Source: Siphonodentalium dalli
Taxonomy: Eukaryota > Mollusca > Scaphopoda > Gadilida > Siphonodentaliidae
DNA length: 64,000 bases
Direction of reading: 5' to 3'
Assembly (NCBI GenBank): GCA_032622095.1
Contig: CP136061.1
Coordinates: 261,362,077-261,426,076 of the forward strand
This document shows positions 61,201 through 62,990 of this stretch, in pieces. The position numbers and the translations under genes were made by a program. The notes under the pieces are model-generated. The model was given only the letters and a program-made list of their open reading frames with translations. It was not told the origin of the DNA and searched no databases. The stretch's first letter is position 1; every line of letters begins with the position of its first letter.

Positions 61201-62690
61201 CAAAAATTGGATGGCGATGAAAAGTGTTTGGGGTTGGGAGCCTAGCAATAAAAGAACTGTTTGTAGAAAACACATACTATTAAATGAATAGCTGCAATGT
61301 GATGAAGTGGTTATTGGCTAAATACAATGCATAGAAGCCTTTTATCTAATTAAAGATGCATAATCCTAATTACTATTTCCTTGGCTTCGGGGGTAAAAAA
61401 TATTTGATTCGAGTCGAGGAACCCACGCATCAAAGCTCAGAGTGATCAGATATCAATTTTTATAATCTATTATTATTTTTCACCACCGATTCTTTTTAGT
61501 GGCCCAGTAGAAAGTCAATGAGAAGACGGTCTCTGACCATATTGCGGAAGAAGATGGATAACTCTAAAATCAAGAGGCTTTTTTGTGTCAGATATTTTAC
61601 AAACCGGCAATTTTTTTTGGTACAAAATGTTGAAAAATAACAGGTTTTGCTGGGTTTTGGGCAATTTTATACTATAGTTGATTCTGCTTAGCATTATTTT
61701 TCGGCAATTAATTGATTCTGATAAATGAAGCGGCATTTCAAAAAATGTTGTTGGAATCTGATGATATGGTGACCATCCAATCGGATTGTGTACCTTTAAA
61801 TTCTGAGTACCAAATTATCTCTCAGTATCATAACTATAATTTTAATGCAGTTACATAGAACGACACAAGTGTGTTAATGGGTATGAGCAAAAGTGCTAAA
61901 GGATAGACTGAGAGACGCAGCCTCAAGTTCTATCCTTCCGCGATGGCACAAGTGCCGTATCGACAATCCCATTAACATATGTGTCATTCTGTGTTTATTA
62001 CACGCCACCGGTCCTAGAATCGGCAAAATAAATAAAAGACTTCCATGGTTTATTCAGGCACATACAGACTTACAAGTTTTATTCAGGCACAAACAGGTTT
62101 TGTTTTGTCATGTGTGATGATGCTAATTTATTTTATAGTTCCAGTTCATGGTTGAGGAGAATGTCATTATGTCATGTGACATCAACGGGATGTGTATGAA
62201 ACACGTGTTCCATATGGATTTGTAAATATGGAGCTTGACGAACACTATAATTCTAGGAACAAGCCTGTAATAAGTATTCTAACTAAGCGATTGGTCTGAG
62301 AAGTTATTTTTTATAACATTGTCTTTCTATGCTTTGGAGAAACTTGAATCCACTATCCAAATTAGTGCTAGAGACAGTCTAGCACCAATGATTCTTTCAA
62401 ATGAATTCCTGTGTAAAAGCGTGTAATAAGTATTCAAACTAAGCGTTCCTAACAAGATTGGTCTGAGAAATAATTTTTTATAACATCATCTTCACGTGGT
62501 TGGGATCAACTTAAGTCCACTACCCAATTAGTACTTGAGAGAGTGTAGCCTTAATGAGTTCTTTCACTTGATTTCCTGTCATATATCTGTCTGAATAATC
62601 TGATTTCTCAAGTATTCACATTCTATTTTAGGGGCTACGCCAGAGCATATATAAAAGATCTGGAAAAAATTAGACCAAGTTCTATTATAG
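18216..62690 (+). CDS. CTU1: CTU1, cytosolic tRNA 2-thiolation enzyme, 11 exons, 3' incomplete
   Basis: Exons: 18216-18272, 44435-44558, 45494-45612, 49598-49654, 50465-50522, 56714-56791, 57204-57245, 58636-58685, 59199-59263, 60097-60162 and 62632-62690. They give 258 codons plus one base, all GT-AG with matching phases. CTU1 (NCS6/ATPBD3 family, TtuA-like) adenylates U34 of Lys, Glu and Gln tRNAs and adds sulfur delivered by URM1, working with CTU2 in the cytosol. Visible features: N-terminal zinc ribbon C5/C8 and C24/C27; PP-loop SGGKDS at 57-62; CTFC at 139-142 and C231, which fit the [4Fe-4S] ligands known in TtuA; and GHNADD at 165-170. Human CTU1 is about 348 residues, so about 90 residues including the C-terminal zinc ribbon should lie past the window end. 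Intron 1 is about 26.2 kb. No disabling change is seen. Confidence 0.93.
18325..18480 (+). repeat. cryptic CTGAGT/ACTCAG-rich stretch
   Basis: Just inside intron 1, short words gagt, actcag and gactcag recur on both strands. Two TGACTCA words (AP-1-like) lie in ctgactcagtcagtcgactcagtgactcac at about 18419-18448, and a (tag)n run follows at 18461-18477. Confidence 0.6.
18592..18985 (+). repeat. 374-bp repeat G, first copy
   Basis: Starts cgcggaggtcccctaaaatgggcataatatg, includes gagggaacgggtgcgtatatgtcaattg, acgacacgatcatcat, ggtgcaaatcaaacggcg and ctagcgcctatatatacacactcccggagattgctgcgcgg. It restarts with cgcagaggtcccctaaa at 18966. Recurs in the same orientation at 22516-23085. Confidence 0.85.
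18986..22515. other. 3.5-kb segment between repeat G copies, with a scattered 14-bp motif
   Basis: No coding region recognised. The word GTAATTCCGTCACG, or its inverse or a one-base variant, occurs at 19369-19382, 19383-19396, 19545-19558, 19568-19581, 22087-22100, 22109-22122, 22132-22145, 22319-22332 and 22497-22510. The span between (19.6-22.0 kb) is AT-rich unique-looking sequence with a G tract near 20128-20140. It could be the body of one element whose ends are the G repeats, but no protein supports that. Confidence 0.6.
22516..23085 (+). repeat. 374-bp repeat G, partial + full + partial copies
   Basis: A deleted copy (22516-22658), a full copy (22659-23021) and the start of a third (from 23022) stand head to tail. 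Versus the 18.6-kb copy they differ by a few substitutions and a loss of about 9-12 bases near tcataat. Confidence 0.85.
23086..23418. other. no gene recognised
   Basis: Short repeat tagctgaatacagcta at 23209-23242; otherwise unique. Confidence 0.5.
23419..23912. mobile_element. inverted-repeat element filled with TTAAGC/GCTTAA palindromes
   Basis: Ends cgggaggccaaattcacatttaatagc and gctattaaatatgaatttggcctcccat are inverted over about 26 bp. The interior repeats short palindromic words such as cttaagcgtaatgccattacgcttaag dozens of times with shifts. A third, same-direction copy of the left end begins at about 23931 and runs into more gcttaagc words up to 24020. Confidence 0.75.
24010..24535. 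mobile_element. MITE family B cluster
   Basis: Several inverted copies of cctcattctgcaaatgacagac, gaggtccccagagggtgaatttggtgatgctag and gctagcatcactaaattcaccctctgggg follow each other. This suggests overlapping or rearranged copies of the family seen intact at 42849-43251 and 52602-52986. Confidence 0.75.
24680..25063. mobile_element. TTAA-target MITE family P (double hairpin)
   Basis: TTAA at 24676-24679 and 25064-25067 flank inverted ends CCCTTTACCCAACA / TGTTGGGTAAAGGG. Inside are two 66-bp hairpins (ccaatgcattctcttatatatgcgag...ctcgcatatataagagaatgcattgg), mirror images of each other around an AT-rich spacer. piggyBac-like by target and CCC ends. Confidence 0.88.
25064..25569. other. no gene recognised; (TA)n(GA)n microsatellite
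   Basis: tatatatatatagagagagagagagag at about 25272-25300; nothing else supported. Confidence 0.6.
25570..25925 (+). repeat. 31-bp minisatellite
   Basis: About eleven diverged copies of ctatggttatgagcctggatgtctcattagg. Confidence 0.9.
25926..26560. other. no gene recognised
   Basis: A short direct repeat (catatctgggctt...cagcact / aatatgggctttcagcact, about 26140-26200). No exon supported. Confidence 0.5.
26561..27000 (+). repeat. diffuse mollusc-type dispersed repeat
   Basis: Two rounds of tcgatcagaaccaaattt, then ttctcagcccaaaatacagatcaagttc and gggtttgatc...ttatggcccttc. Related phrases occur at 28.88 and 60.7 kb. Confidence 0.65.
27001..27830. other. no gene recognised
   Basis: No supported exon or repeat. 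Confidence 0.5.
27839..28536. mobile_element. 698-bp foldback MITE with 8-bp target duplication
   Basis: GTATAGAA at 27831-27838 and 28537-28544 flank termini CACAGGGGGCAGGAATC / GATTCCTGCCCCCTGTG. Inverted similarity reaches about 230 bp inward on each side. Eight-base target duplications and CAGGGG-type ends suggest hAT, or possibly P, as the mobilising superfamily. No transposase ORF. Confidence 0.85.
28537..28869. other. no gene recognised
   Basis: A short acatgtacatgtacatgtac run near 28812-28832. Confidence 0.5.
28870..29030 (+). repeat. dispersed repeat fragment
   Basis: ttccggatgataactttagtaagtctgaactgaatgg...gcccgaaatacaagtcaatttc...gagttatggccc, shared with 2.6 and 60.7 kb. Confidence 0.65.
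29031..29807. other. no gene recognised
   Basis: No supported exon or repeat. Confidence 0.5.
29808..30150 (+). repeat. 43-bp minisatellite, near-identical copies
   Basis: Eight copies of cacactgtaggctgagatataaccgtgatgttcatgcttcata. The first lacks the tgatgttc part and most others are identical, so expansion is recent. Confidence 0.93.
30183..30557. mobile_element. hAT-type MITE, perfect 8-bp target duplication
   Basis: ATAGAACT at 30175-30182 and 30558-30565 flank CAGGGGCGCCGGAA / TTCCGGCGCCCCTG termini (375 bp). The ends are unusually GC-rich for the window (gggcaggggggg...ccctgcccccgctcgcccccc). The interior is AT-rich. No ORF of note. Confidence 0.9.
30684..30790 (+). repeat. 46-bp tandem duplication
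   Basis: tattcatagtacagcaccaggcagtatacccacttgacaaattcta occurs twice in a row. Confidence 0.85.
30835..31047. mobile_element. MITE family A, full length
   Basis: 213-bp palindrome with CAGTAATGCCCTAAATAATCGACTCC ends. TA is present on the right only. Confidence 0.85.
31090..31325 (+). repeat. diffuse mollusc-type dispersed repeat
   Basis: gggggtatactggattgactttgtccatctgtccgtctgtccg, then attatcggatctaaattaaatttgg and catctttgtttatctgg, as at 55.65 and 63.0 kb. Confidence 0.7.
31404..31530. mobile_element. TTAA-type element, 'ggtgggaaatgttcagataataag'
   Basis: Resembles 52324-52447 (ggtgggaaatgttcagataataagttcaa...tgttgaacttatt...caatgatt...aaagggttaa). This family is the likely source of the 68-bp minisatellite. 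Confidence 0.55.
31538..31755. mobile_element. TTAA-target MITE, CCCTTTGAGTGCC subtype with 66-bp hairpin
   Basis: TTAA at 31534-31537 and 31756-31759. The left end CCCTTTGAGTGCCAGG is paired with an end of different detail (agcactaaaaGGG). It contains one perfect ccaatgcattctc...gagaatgcattgg hairpin, the one found in family P. Confidence 0.75.
31889..32264. mobile_element. TTAA-target MITE family P, nested
   Basis: TTAA at 31885-31888 and 32265-32268, ends cactttacccaaca / tgttgggtaaaggg, two mirrored 66-bp hairpins. Inserted in a family E element. Confidence 0.88.
32420..32872. mobile_element. family F MITE, nested
   Basis: TTAA at 32416-32419 and 32873-32876. Starts agatgcataatctgaatt and ends ctgatcggattgagtacct, with the ttgattcgagtcgaggaaccc arm. 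Inserted in a family E element. Nearly the same arrangement as 61354-61795. Confidence 0.8.
33021..33477. other. no gene recognised
   Basis: The ORFs at 32968-33398 overlap each other on both strands and show no domain. Confidence 0.5.
33478..33645. repeat. imperfect hairpin
   Basis: aaaggtatctcacactcgtcctattttatacg...ctctaaattctatttgagcctcgg pairs with cctcggctcaaatcgaatttag...cgtataaaatagaaactcatgtgagatcct. Confidence 0.75.
33752..34530 (+). repeat. 68-bp minisatellite
   Basis: About eleven copies of tatagaaagggttgaacttattatctgaacatttcctatgagataattattcatcaatgatgctttag. Variants (gggataact for gagataatt) are interspersed. A single-copy relative lies at 52381-52447. Confidence 0.93.
34664..34805. 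mobile_element. MITE family A, one arm shortened
   Basis: TA-flanked, ends CAGTAATGCCCTAAATAATCGACTCC and its inverse. Most of the left arm is deleted. Confidence 0.85.
34806..35517. other. no gene recognised
   Basis: The ORF at 34812-35090 (-) has no domain. A direct repeat of ggt/cgctgtaaataatatattaagttttaaaatagc occurs at 35291 and 35473. Confidence 0.5.
35518..35905. mobile_element. hAT-like MITE family E carrying a family A MITE
   Basis: Left terminus CAGGGACCAGCCCAGAGG at 35518. The family word order continues to tgctacttctccctgataac. A family A MITE (35622-35750) splits it after cagtatgcat, with the word order resuming at catgtatgtcccaac. The right terminus is lost. Confidence 0.75.
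35622..35750. mobile_element. MITE family A, nested, one arm shortened
   Basis: cagtaattgactccttaaccac...cggaaagctctcag, then tgtggttaaggagtcgattacttagggcat. Inserted in a family E element. Confidence 0.8.
35906..38340. other. no gene recognised
   Basis: AT-rich. Minor structure only: a duplicated actgcatgaaataaaataaaat block at about 36474-36560 and a C-rich stretch near 36998-37038. Short ORFs show no domains. Confidence 0.5.
38345..38580. repeat. G-tract-bearing 'ttggaaagtt' dispersed repeat
   Basis: agttggatagtttccaacc, a G tract (38366-38379), gaattttcaccagttggaaagtttgatg. Related wording (aaatttccaac) occurs near 20160-20260, 40500-40620 and 56590-56680. Confidence 0.45.
38581..39074. 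other. no gene recognised
   Basis: No supported exon or repeat. Confidence 0.5.
39075..39232 (+). repeat. short tandem repeat 'ttaacttatgggcatacattg'
   Basis: Five copies with variable spacers, two of them followed by taacaagactggtggcatttta. Confidence 0.85.
39269..39550. mobile_element. TTAA-target MITE, CCCTTxCATGAC subtype
   Basis: TTAA at 39265-39268 and 39551-39554, ends CCCTTCCATGACTGGAG / gtCATGAAAGGG. Two diverged versions of the caatgcattctc...tatatatg hairpin inside. Confidence 0.75.
39769..39845. mobile_element. MITE family A fragment
   Basis: cagtacttatgggtaatcctgaaaagttacccataattctgctgtggttaag, a mostly one-armed remnant. Confidence 0.75.
39900..40215. mobile_element. MITE family B, rearranged copy
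   Basis: gcctcgatatagtgtgcctgg...aattgcagaatgaggtcctcagacggtgaatttagtgacgctac and, at the other end, gaattcaccctctggggacctcattctgcaaatgtcagatacactatatccagg. Confidence 0.75.
40332..40460. mobile_element. MITE family A, centre-deleted palindrome
   Basis: TA-flanked; arms meet at caggatttagtatcctg. A perfect palindrome of about 129 bp. Confidence 0.88.
40905..42060 (+). repeat. three direct copies of a unit of about 200-300 bp
   Basis: gaagaactgat..tcttc.cagaaac...gatgattcaatgactgagcggaaagtgaaaaacc...catgagccgtaatctgtaacttgt.ccacattta...tgtgtaacaaccttgtgttccttttaaatctcaataatcacactgg starts near 40908, 41345 and 41874. The first two share a further 100 bp (aaccattataggtaagtgggtatctgaccagg...). 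The ORFs here are by-products. Confidence 0.85.
41222..41341. mobile_element. TTAA-target MITE fragment with hairpin
   Basis: gttgggccaatgcattctcttatatatgc...tttataagagaatgcattggcacaggg, then gatccagtcatggaaGGG-TTAA, inserted between direct copies 1 and 2 of the 40.9-kb repeat. Confidence 0.75.
42129..42440 (+). repeat. segmental duplication, copy 1
   Basis: ctgggggttgtcaggggtcaccttatcattg...aacaatcccctggagatggccgttattgttag...gctggctgctcatgtgaggtgat...ggggacataagtcactac. It matches 43290-43590 over about 290 bp. Both copies keep an open frame of 121 codons, but it begins in different sequence and has no domain. Confidence 0.85.
42442..42746. mobile_element. hAT-like MITE family E, intact, with 8-bp target duplication
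   Basis: TAATGGTC at 42434-42441 and 42747-42754 flank a 305-bp element beginning CAGTGACCAGCCAAGAGG. The duplicated segment at 43.3-43.6 kb has the same neighbouring sequence with a single TAATGGTC (43587-43594) and no element, an empty-site comparison that fixes the borders. The right terminus looks shortened (gccctctgtaatg). Confidence 0.88.
42849..43251. mobile_element. MITE family B, intact, 8-bp target duplication
   Basis: AATAGAGG / AATACAGG (7 of 8 identical) flank termini CAAGCCTGAGTTTAGTGTGCC / its inverse. Arms include gcagaatgaggtccccagagggtgaattta(c/g)tgatgcta and a second internal hairpin. 403 bp, no ORF. Confidence 0.85.
43290..43590 (+). repeat. segmental duplication, copy 2 (empty site)
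   Basis: Second copy of 42129-42440, continuing across the insertion point into caatattgaaactcc...gttgttttgactcaacatcaggtcaata, which matches 42755-42842. Confidence 0.85.
43688..43790. mobile_element. TTAA-type MITE fragment
   Basis: taatcctctcatgacggaagccatgctggtgcagcattaagatcccgtgccagtgcattctctgatatatgcgagtctccc, left part only. Confidence 0.65.
44041..44352 (+). repeat. two long G tracts upstream of CTU1 exon 2
   Basis: About 29 G at 44041-44069 and 25 G at about 44328-44352, the second ending 82 bases before the exon. Both are candidate quadruplex-forming tracts on the coding strand of the intron. Confidence 0.85.
44435..44558 (+). CDS. CTU1: CTU1 exon 2
   Basis: Between tttcag and gtttgt; phase 0 in, phase 1 out. 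Residues 20-60: [10 protein letters not shown], then an acidic/basic helix, [15 protein letters not shown]. Supplies C24/C27 of the zinc ribbon and the first part of the PP-loop. The Asp codon is split across the intron. Confidence 0.95.
44605..45062. mobile_element. MITE family B in CTU1 intron 2
   Basis: caagcctaagtttagtgtgcttgtcatttgcagaatgaggtcc to ggacctcattctgcaaatgacagacacactaaactcaggct. It begins only 47 bases past the exon 2 donor. Target duplication not clear. Confidence 0.8.
45494..45612 (+). CDS. CTU1: CTU1 exon 3
   Basis: Between tttttcag and gtatgt; phase 1 in, phase 0 out. Residues 61-100: [20 protein letters not shown]..., [17 protein letters not shown]. Completes the PP-loop SGGKDS and carries the VDEGI.GYRD motif of the family. 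Confidence 0.96.
45525..45840 (+). repeat. CTU1: 88-bp tandem duplication of exon 3's 3' half and its donor
   Basis: The last 75 or so exon bases with gtatgtataaatac recur starting near 45627 and 45715. Donors lie at 45613, 45701 and 45789, exactly 88 bp apart, and a fourth, badly decayed copy may follow. The extra copies retain DNA similarity, but the second is altered (gacgtatgtccgtcgatgtgag). Without an acceptor they cannot be internal exons, but they offer alternative donors. Confidence 0.85.
45908..47338. mobile_element. TTAA-target MITE split by an insertion of about 1.15 kb
   Basis: TTAA at 45904-45907 and 47339-47342; ends CCCTTTCCTGATGGGAGCTTC and GAAGCTCC-like ctccagtcatggaaGGG. 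The first hairpin breaks off after cctcgcatata (about 46012), and its missing arm (aaaatgcactgg) resumes at about 47178. The inserted sequence has no ORF of note and ends with acgaaccacagc / gctttggttcgt-like inverted words; its family is unknown. Confidence 0.6.
47616..48052. mobile_element. TTAA-target MITE family P, nested
   Basis: TTAA at 47612-47615 and 48053-48056, CCCTTTACCCAACA ends, two mirrored 66-bp hairpins. The AT-rich spacer is longer than in other copies. Confidence 0.88.
48066..48375 (+). repeat. 24-bp minisatellite
   Basis: About twelve copies of actcactataataatgatgttctt, almost identical. The 24-base period is a multiple of three, so both strands show long artefactual ORFs with an 8-residue repeat. 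Confidence 0.95.
48656..49052. mobile_element. TTAA-target MITE family P
   Basis: TTAA at 48652-48655 and 49053-49056, standard ends, two mirrored hairpins. Confidence 0.88.
49120..49586 (+). mobile_element. Penelope-like element fragment, GIY-YIG endonuclease end
   Basis: 5'-truncated retroelement. Readable frame: [19 protein letters not shown], then [18 protein letters not shown], then after a frameshift near 49400 [43 protein letters not shown] and a stop at 49567-49569. The CxxC-containing lead, QYVGET and the closing W.Y.L.TL.P.GLN are characteristic of the GIY-YIG domain of Penelope-like elements. Its target duplication contains the acceptor of CTU1 exon 4 (ttccttttcagactg at 49105-49119 and 49587-49601). 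Inactive. Confidence 0.85.
49598..49654 (+). CDS. CTU1: CTU1 exon 4
   Basis: 19 codons, phase 0 at both ends, between ttttcag and gtatgt. Residues 101-119: [19 protein letters not shown]. Fits the family segment between GYRDDSLE and ELYGWTMD. Its acceptor and first bases were duplicated by the Penelope-like insertion just upstream. Confidence 0.93.
49882..50273. mobile_element. TTAA-target MITE family P, opposite orientation
   Basis: TTAA at 49878-49881 and 50274-50277; standard ends, two mirrored hairpins. The ctgaagctttatttggccgg side is on the right. Confidence 0.88.
50465..50522 (+). CDS. CTU1: CTU1 exon 5
   Basis: Between atttcag and gtgagt; phase 0 in, phase 1 out. Residues 120-138: [19 protein letters not shown], with the first base of Cys139. 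The exon end (aataact) and donor are part of the repeat unit that follows. Confidence 0.95.
50510..50765 (+). repeat. CTU1: minisatellite seeded at the exon 5 donor
   Basis: Seven copies of (aaaataactg)agttattatagtgtggtggtggt, 35-41 bp, differing in the number of GGT. The first copy is the exon 5 end and its 5' splice site. In later copies the gtgagt is changed to -gagt, so they are not donors. Confidence 0.88.
50800..51290 (-). pseudogene. LINE-type retrotransposon C-terminal fragment
   Basis: On the - strand: a lysine/glutamate-rich segment ([17 protein letters not shown]), an interrupted stretch, then [18 protein letters not shown], and a CNNC...LHFLFKC zinc knuckle (C-x2-C-x8-H-x4-C) followed by [11 protein letters not shown]. 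This is the usual end of the reverse-transcriptase protein of many non-LTR elements in invertebrates. Several stops and no RT core, so it is a dead fragment inside CTU1 intron 5. Confidence 0.75.
51355..51590 (+). repeat. dispersed repeat, copy 1
   Basis: aggcctttatattattattgcgagggatcttcaatataaatgg...gccatgtgtttctccatggggaaag...gccattcagaattgtttt...ggtgcctcaccccaaatt. About 80 percent like 55232-55450. Confidence 0.75.
51844..52235. mobile_element. TTAA-target MITE family P, opposite orientation
   Basis: TTAA at 51840-51843 and 52236-52239; two mirrored hairpins. Very similar to 49882-50273. Confidence 0.88.
52324..52447. mobile_element. TTAA-type element related to the 68-bp minisatellite
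   Basis: ggttaattggtgggaaatgttcagataataagctcaatatgg then tgaacttattatctcaacg...ctactcatcaatgagtatttagtacagaaatggttaa. The second half aligns with one unit of the array at 33752-34530. Confidence 0.65.
52455..53255. repeat. direct repeat flanking a family B MITE
   Basis: aaaatagttcagcagtcacaattttgtaattttattcat...gagtcatttgactcct...catcagcgact at 52458-52537 recurs at 53174-53255 with few changes. The MITE at 52602-52986 lies between. Confidence 0.75.
52602..52986. mobile_element. MITE family B with 8-bp target duplication
   Basis: AATGGTTC / TATGGTTC (7 of 8) flank CAAGCCTGAATTTAGTGTG and CACACTAAACTCAGGCTTG. Internal arms partly deleted. Confidence 0.85.
53256..53880. other. intron, no gene recognised
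   Basis: The short run ttgtttgtttgtttgtttgttaatgatccaggtgtttg is the only notable structure (about 53785-53840). Confidence 0.5.
53889..54590 (+). repeat. 53-bp minisatellite
   Basis: About thirteen copies of gtgatgaaacactccggtatggtgatcaaatagaaatggagaataatcgtaaa, more than 90 percent alike. The sequence to its right (54591-54840) matches, on the other strand, the single-unit element at 16915-17225. Confidence 0.93.
54591..54840 (+). repeat. flank of the 53-bp array, copy of a dispersed element
   Basis: ttgctcaaagtag...cagtgactttcggtggcgaaatcatttttg...aaatatttacaattg...tttgcttgagatttttggcgatg. Homologous to the inverse of 16920-17165. Confidence 0.75.
54948..55245 (+). repeat. 27-bp minisatellite
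   Basis: About eleven copies of gcctttagatgttgagaatttatatag. The period is a multiple of three, giving a repetitive artefact ORF. Confidence 0.93.
55232..55450 (+). repeat. dispersed repeat, copy 2
   Basis: taggcctatatattattgcgagggaccttcaatataaatag...ggtgcctcaccccaaattttttaag; see 51355-51590. The aggcctatata at its edge is also the edge word of the 27-bp unit. Confidence 0.75.
55640..56230 (+). repeat. diffuse mollusc-type repeat, three tandem rounds
   Basis: gggggggtatactggatta...catccgtccgtc...tgttatcagatctcgatgaaatttt...tctttgtttatctgaaaatgttgg, each round about 150-170 bp. ORFs here are artefacts. Confidence 0.75.
56714..56791 (+). CDS. CTU1: CTU1 exon 6
   Basis: Between cctttag and gtaacc; phase 1 in and out. 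Completes Cys139, then [25 protein letters not shown] (140-164). Carries the CxxC (139/142) proposed to bind the Fe-S cluster and the CGVFRRQ.LD.GA family motif. Confidence 0.97.
57204..57245 (+). CDS. CTU1: CTU1 exon 7
   Basis: Only 42 bases, between ttttcag and gtgagt; phase 1 in and out. Residues 165-178: [14 protein letters not shown], the conserved GHNADD.AET motif. Confidence 0.97.
57587..58022. mobile_element. MITE family B in CTU1 intron 7
   Basis: gttgagtttagtgtgcctgtcatttgcagaatgaggtccccagagggtgaattt to aaattcaccctctggggacctcattctgcaaatgatagacacacaatactcaagctt; four-arm layout preserved. Confidence 0.85.
58258..58471. mobile_element. MITE family A, full length, in CTU1 intron 7
   Basis: TA-flanked palindrome cagtaat...gggcattactg. 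Because the arms are long and nearly identical, similar ORFs appear on both strands. Confidence 0.88.
58636..58685 (+). CDS. CTU1: CTU1 exon 8
   Basis: Between ctttcag and gtaagt; phase 1 in, phase 0 out. Residues 179-195: [17 protein letters not shown]. The MN.LRGD..RL.R motif is complete across the exon 7/8 junction. Confidence 0.97.
59199..59263 (+). CDS. CTU1: CTU1 exon 9
   Basis: Between gtttcag and gtaagt; phase 0 in, phase 2 out. Residues 196-216: [21 protein letters not shown], then the first two bases of Met217. [16 protein letters not shown] is a family signature. Confidence 0.97.
59236..59327 (+). repeat. CTU1: 31-bp triplication of exon 9's end and donor
   Basis: acacgtatgagaaggaaattgtcatgtaagt is followed by two more copies (acacatatgagaaagagattgtcatgtatgt and acacgtatgagaaagagattgtcatgttagt). 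Copies 2 and 3 share gagaaagagatt, so they arose from one another. Copy 2 keeps a usable GTATGT donor and copy 3 has lost its GT (ttagt). Confidence 0.92.
59664..59830 (+). repeat. direct repeat of about 110 bp in intron 9
   Basis: attatttt(g)ttttcaaccaaatttggtttggtga(t/c)...taccccg(g/t)c...gttatacg, spaced about 113 bp. Near 59921-59968, aaaggggccacaata is repeated four times. Confidence 0.8.
60097..60162 (+). CDS. CTU1: CTU1 exon 10
   Basis: Between tttttag and gtaaac; phase 2 in and out. Residues 217-238: [22 protein letters not shown], with two bases of Arg239. C231 corresponds to the third Fe-S cysteine of the family. Confidence 0.97.
60340..60545. repeat. palindromic element in intron 10
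   Basis: actatatgcaacaaatgaatgtatttgagccatgg pairs with ccatggctcaaattcattcatttattgcatatat; the outer words (agagggact...) are less clear. Confidence 0.65.
60575..61070 (+). repeat. dispersed repeat with 'ttcgggggac' ends
   Basis: gttgtcccccgaa...ttcgggggactatt, then ccgtccgtctgtccg..., two rounds of ggtttccggatgataactttagt...caaaccaaatttgg...caggtcaagtt, ending ggttcgggggacactgtggccgagcggcc. Resembles dispersed repeats I associate with molluscs. Confidence 0.65.
61354..61795. mobile_element. family F MITE in CTU1 intron 10
   Basis: TTAA at 61350-61353 and 61796-61799; agatgcataatcc...ccttggcttcgggggtaaaaaatatttgattcgagtcgagg...aatcggattgtgtacct. Close relative of 32420-32872. Confidence 0.8.
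61800..62631. other. intron 10 remainder with a direct repeat
   Basis: tgtaataagtattctaactaagcg...attggtctgagaagttattttttataacat...atcca...aattagtgctagaga at 62267-62380 recurs with changes at 62413-62545. No other exon recognised. Confidence 0.6.
62632..62690 (+). CDS. CTU1: CTU1 exon 11 (last seen in window)
   Basis: Between tatttta-g and gtatgt; phase 2 in, phase 1 out. Residues 240-258: [19 protein letters not shown], plus one base G of the next codon (Asp expected from the family). The following exon, expected to begin with an IIHSGE-like segment and hold the C-terminal zinc ribbon, is not in the window. Confidence 0.95.
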
Positions 62691-62755
62691 GTATGTTCTA
62701 TTATAGGTATGTTCTATTGTAGGTATGTTACATATGATAGGTATGTTATTTATAG
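62676..62755 (+). repeat. CTU1: 16-bp tandem repeat of the exon 11/intron junction
   Basis: (t)tctattatag|gtatg is repeated about five times with decay. Each unit holds both an ag and a gtatgt, so several nearly equal donor sites stand in a row. Confidence 0.9.
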
Positions 62756-62990
62756 GTGTTATATGTGCAGTGTTACTTCTATACTCATTATATGAGCGCT
62801 CAAAGTTTGTGCAGTATAGTAAATCCCCATTTAACAATTTAACCATATCAGTATTTTTGGTCGACCAAAACTTTGATGAATTACGGTGGGTGTCCATCCG
62901 TGTTAGGTGTAAGTGCTATAACTCTAACAAACATAGTCCAGTTAAAATATATTTGTTATCATGTCTACTACTCATGAATCTCTTGGATGG
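62756..62990. other. intron 11, no gene recognised
   Basis: No supported exon or repeat. Confidence 0.5.
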
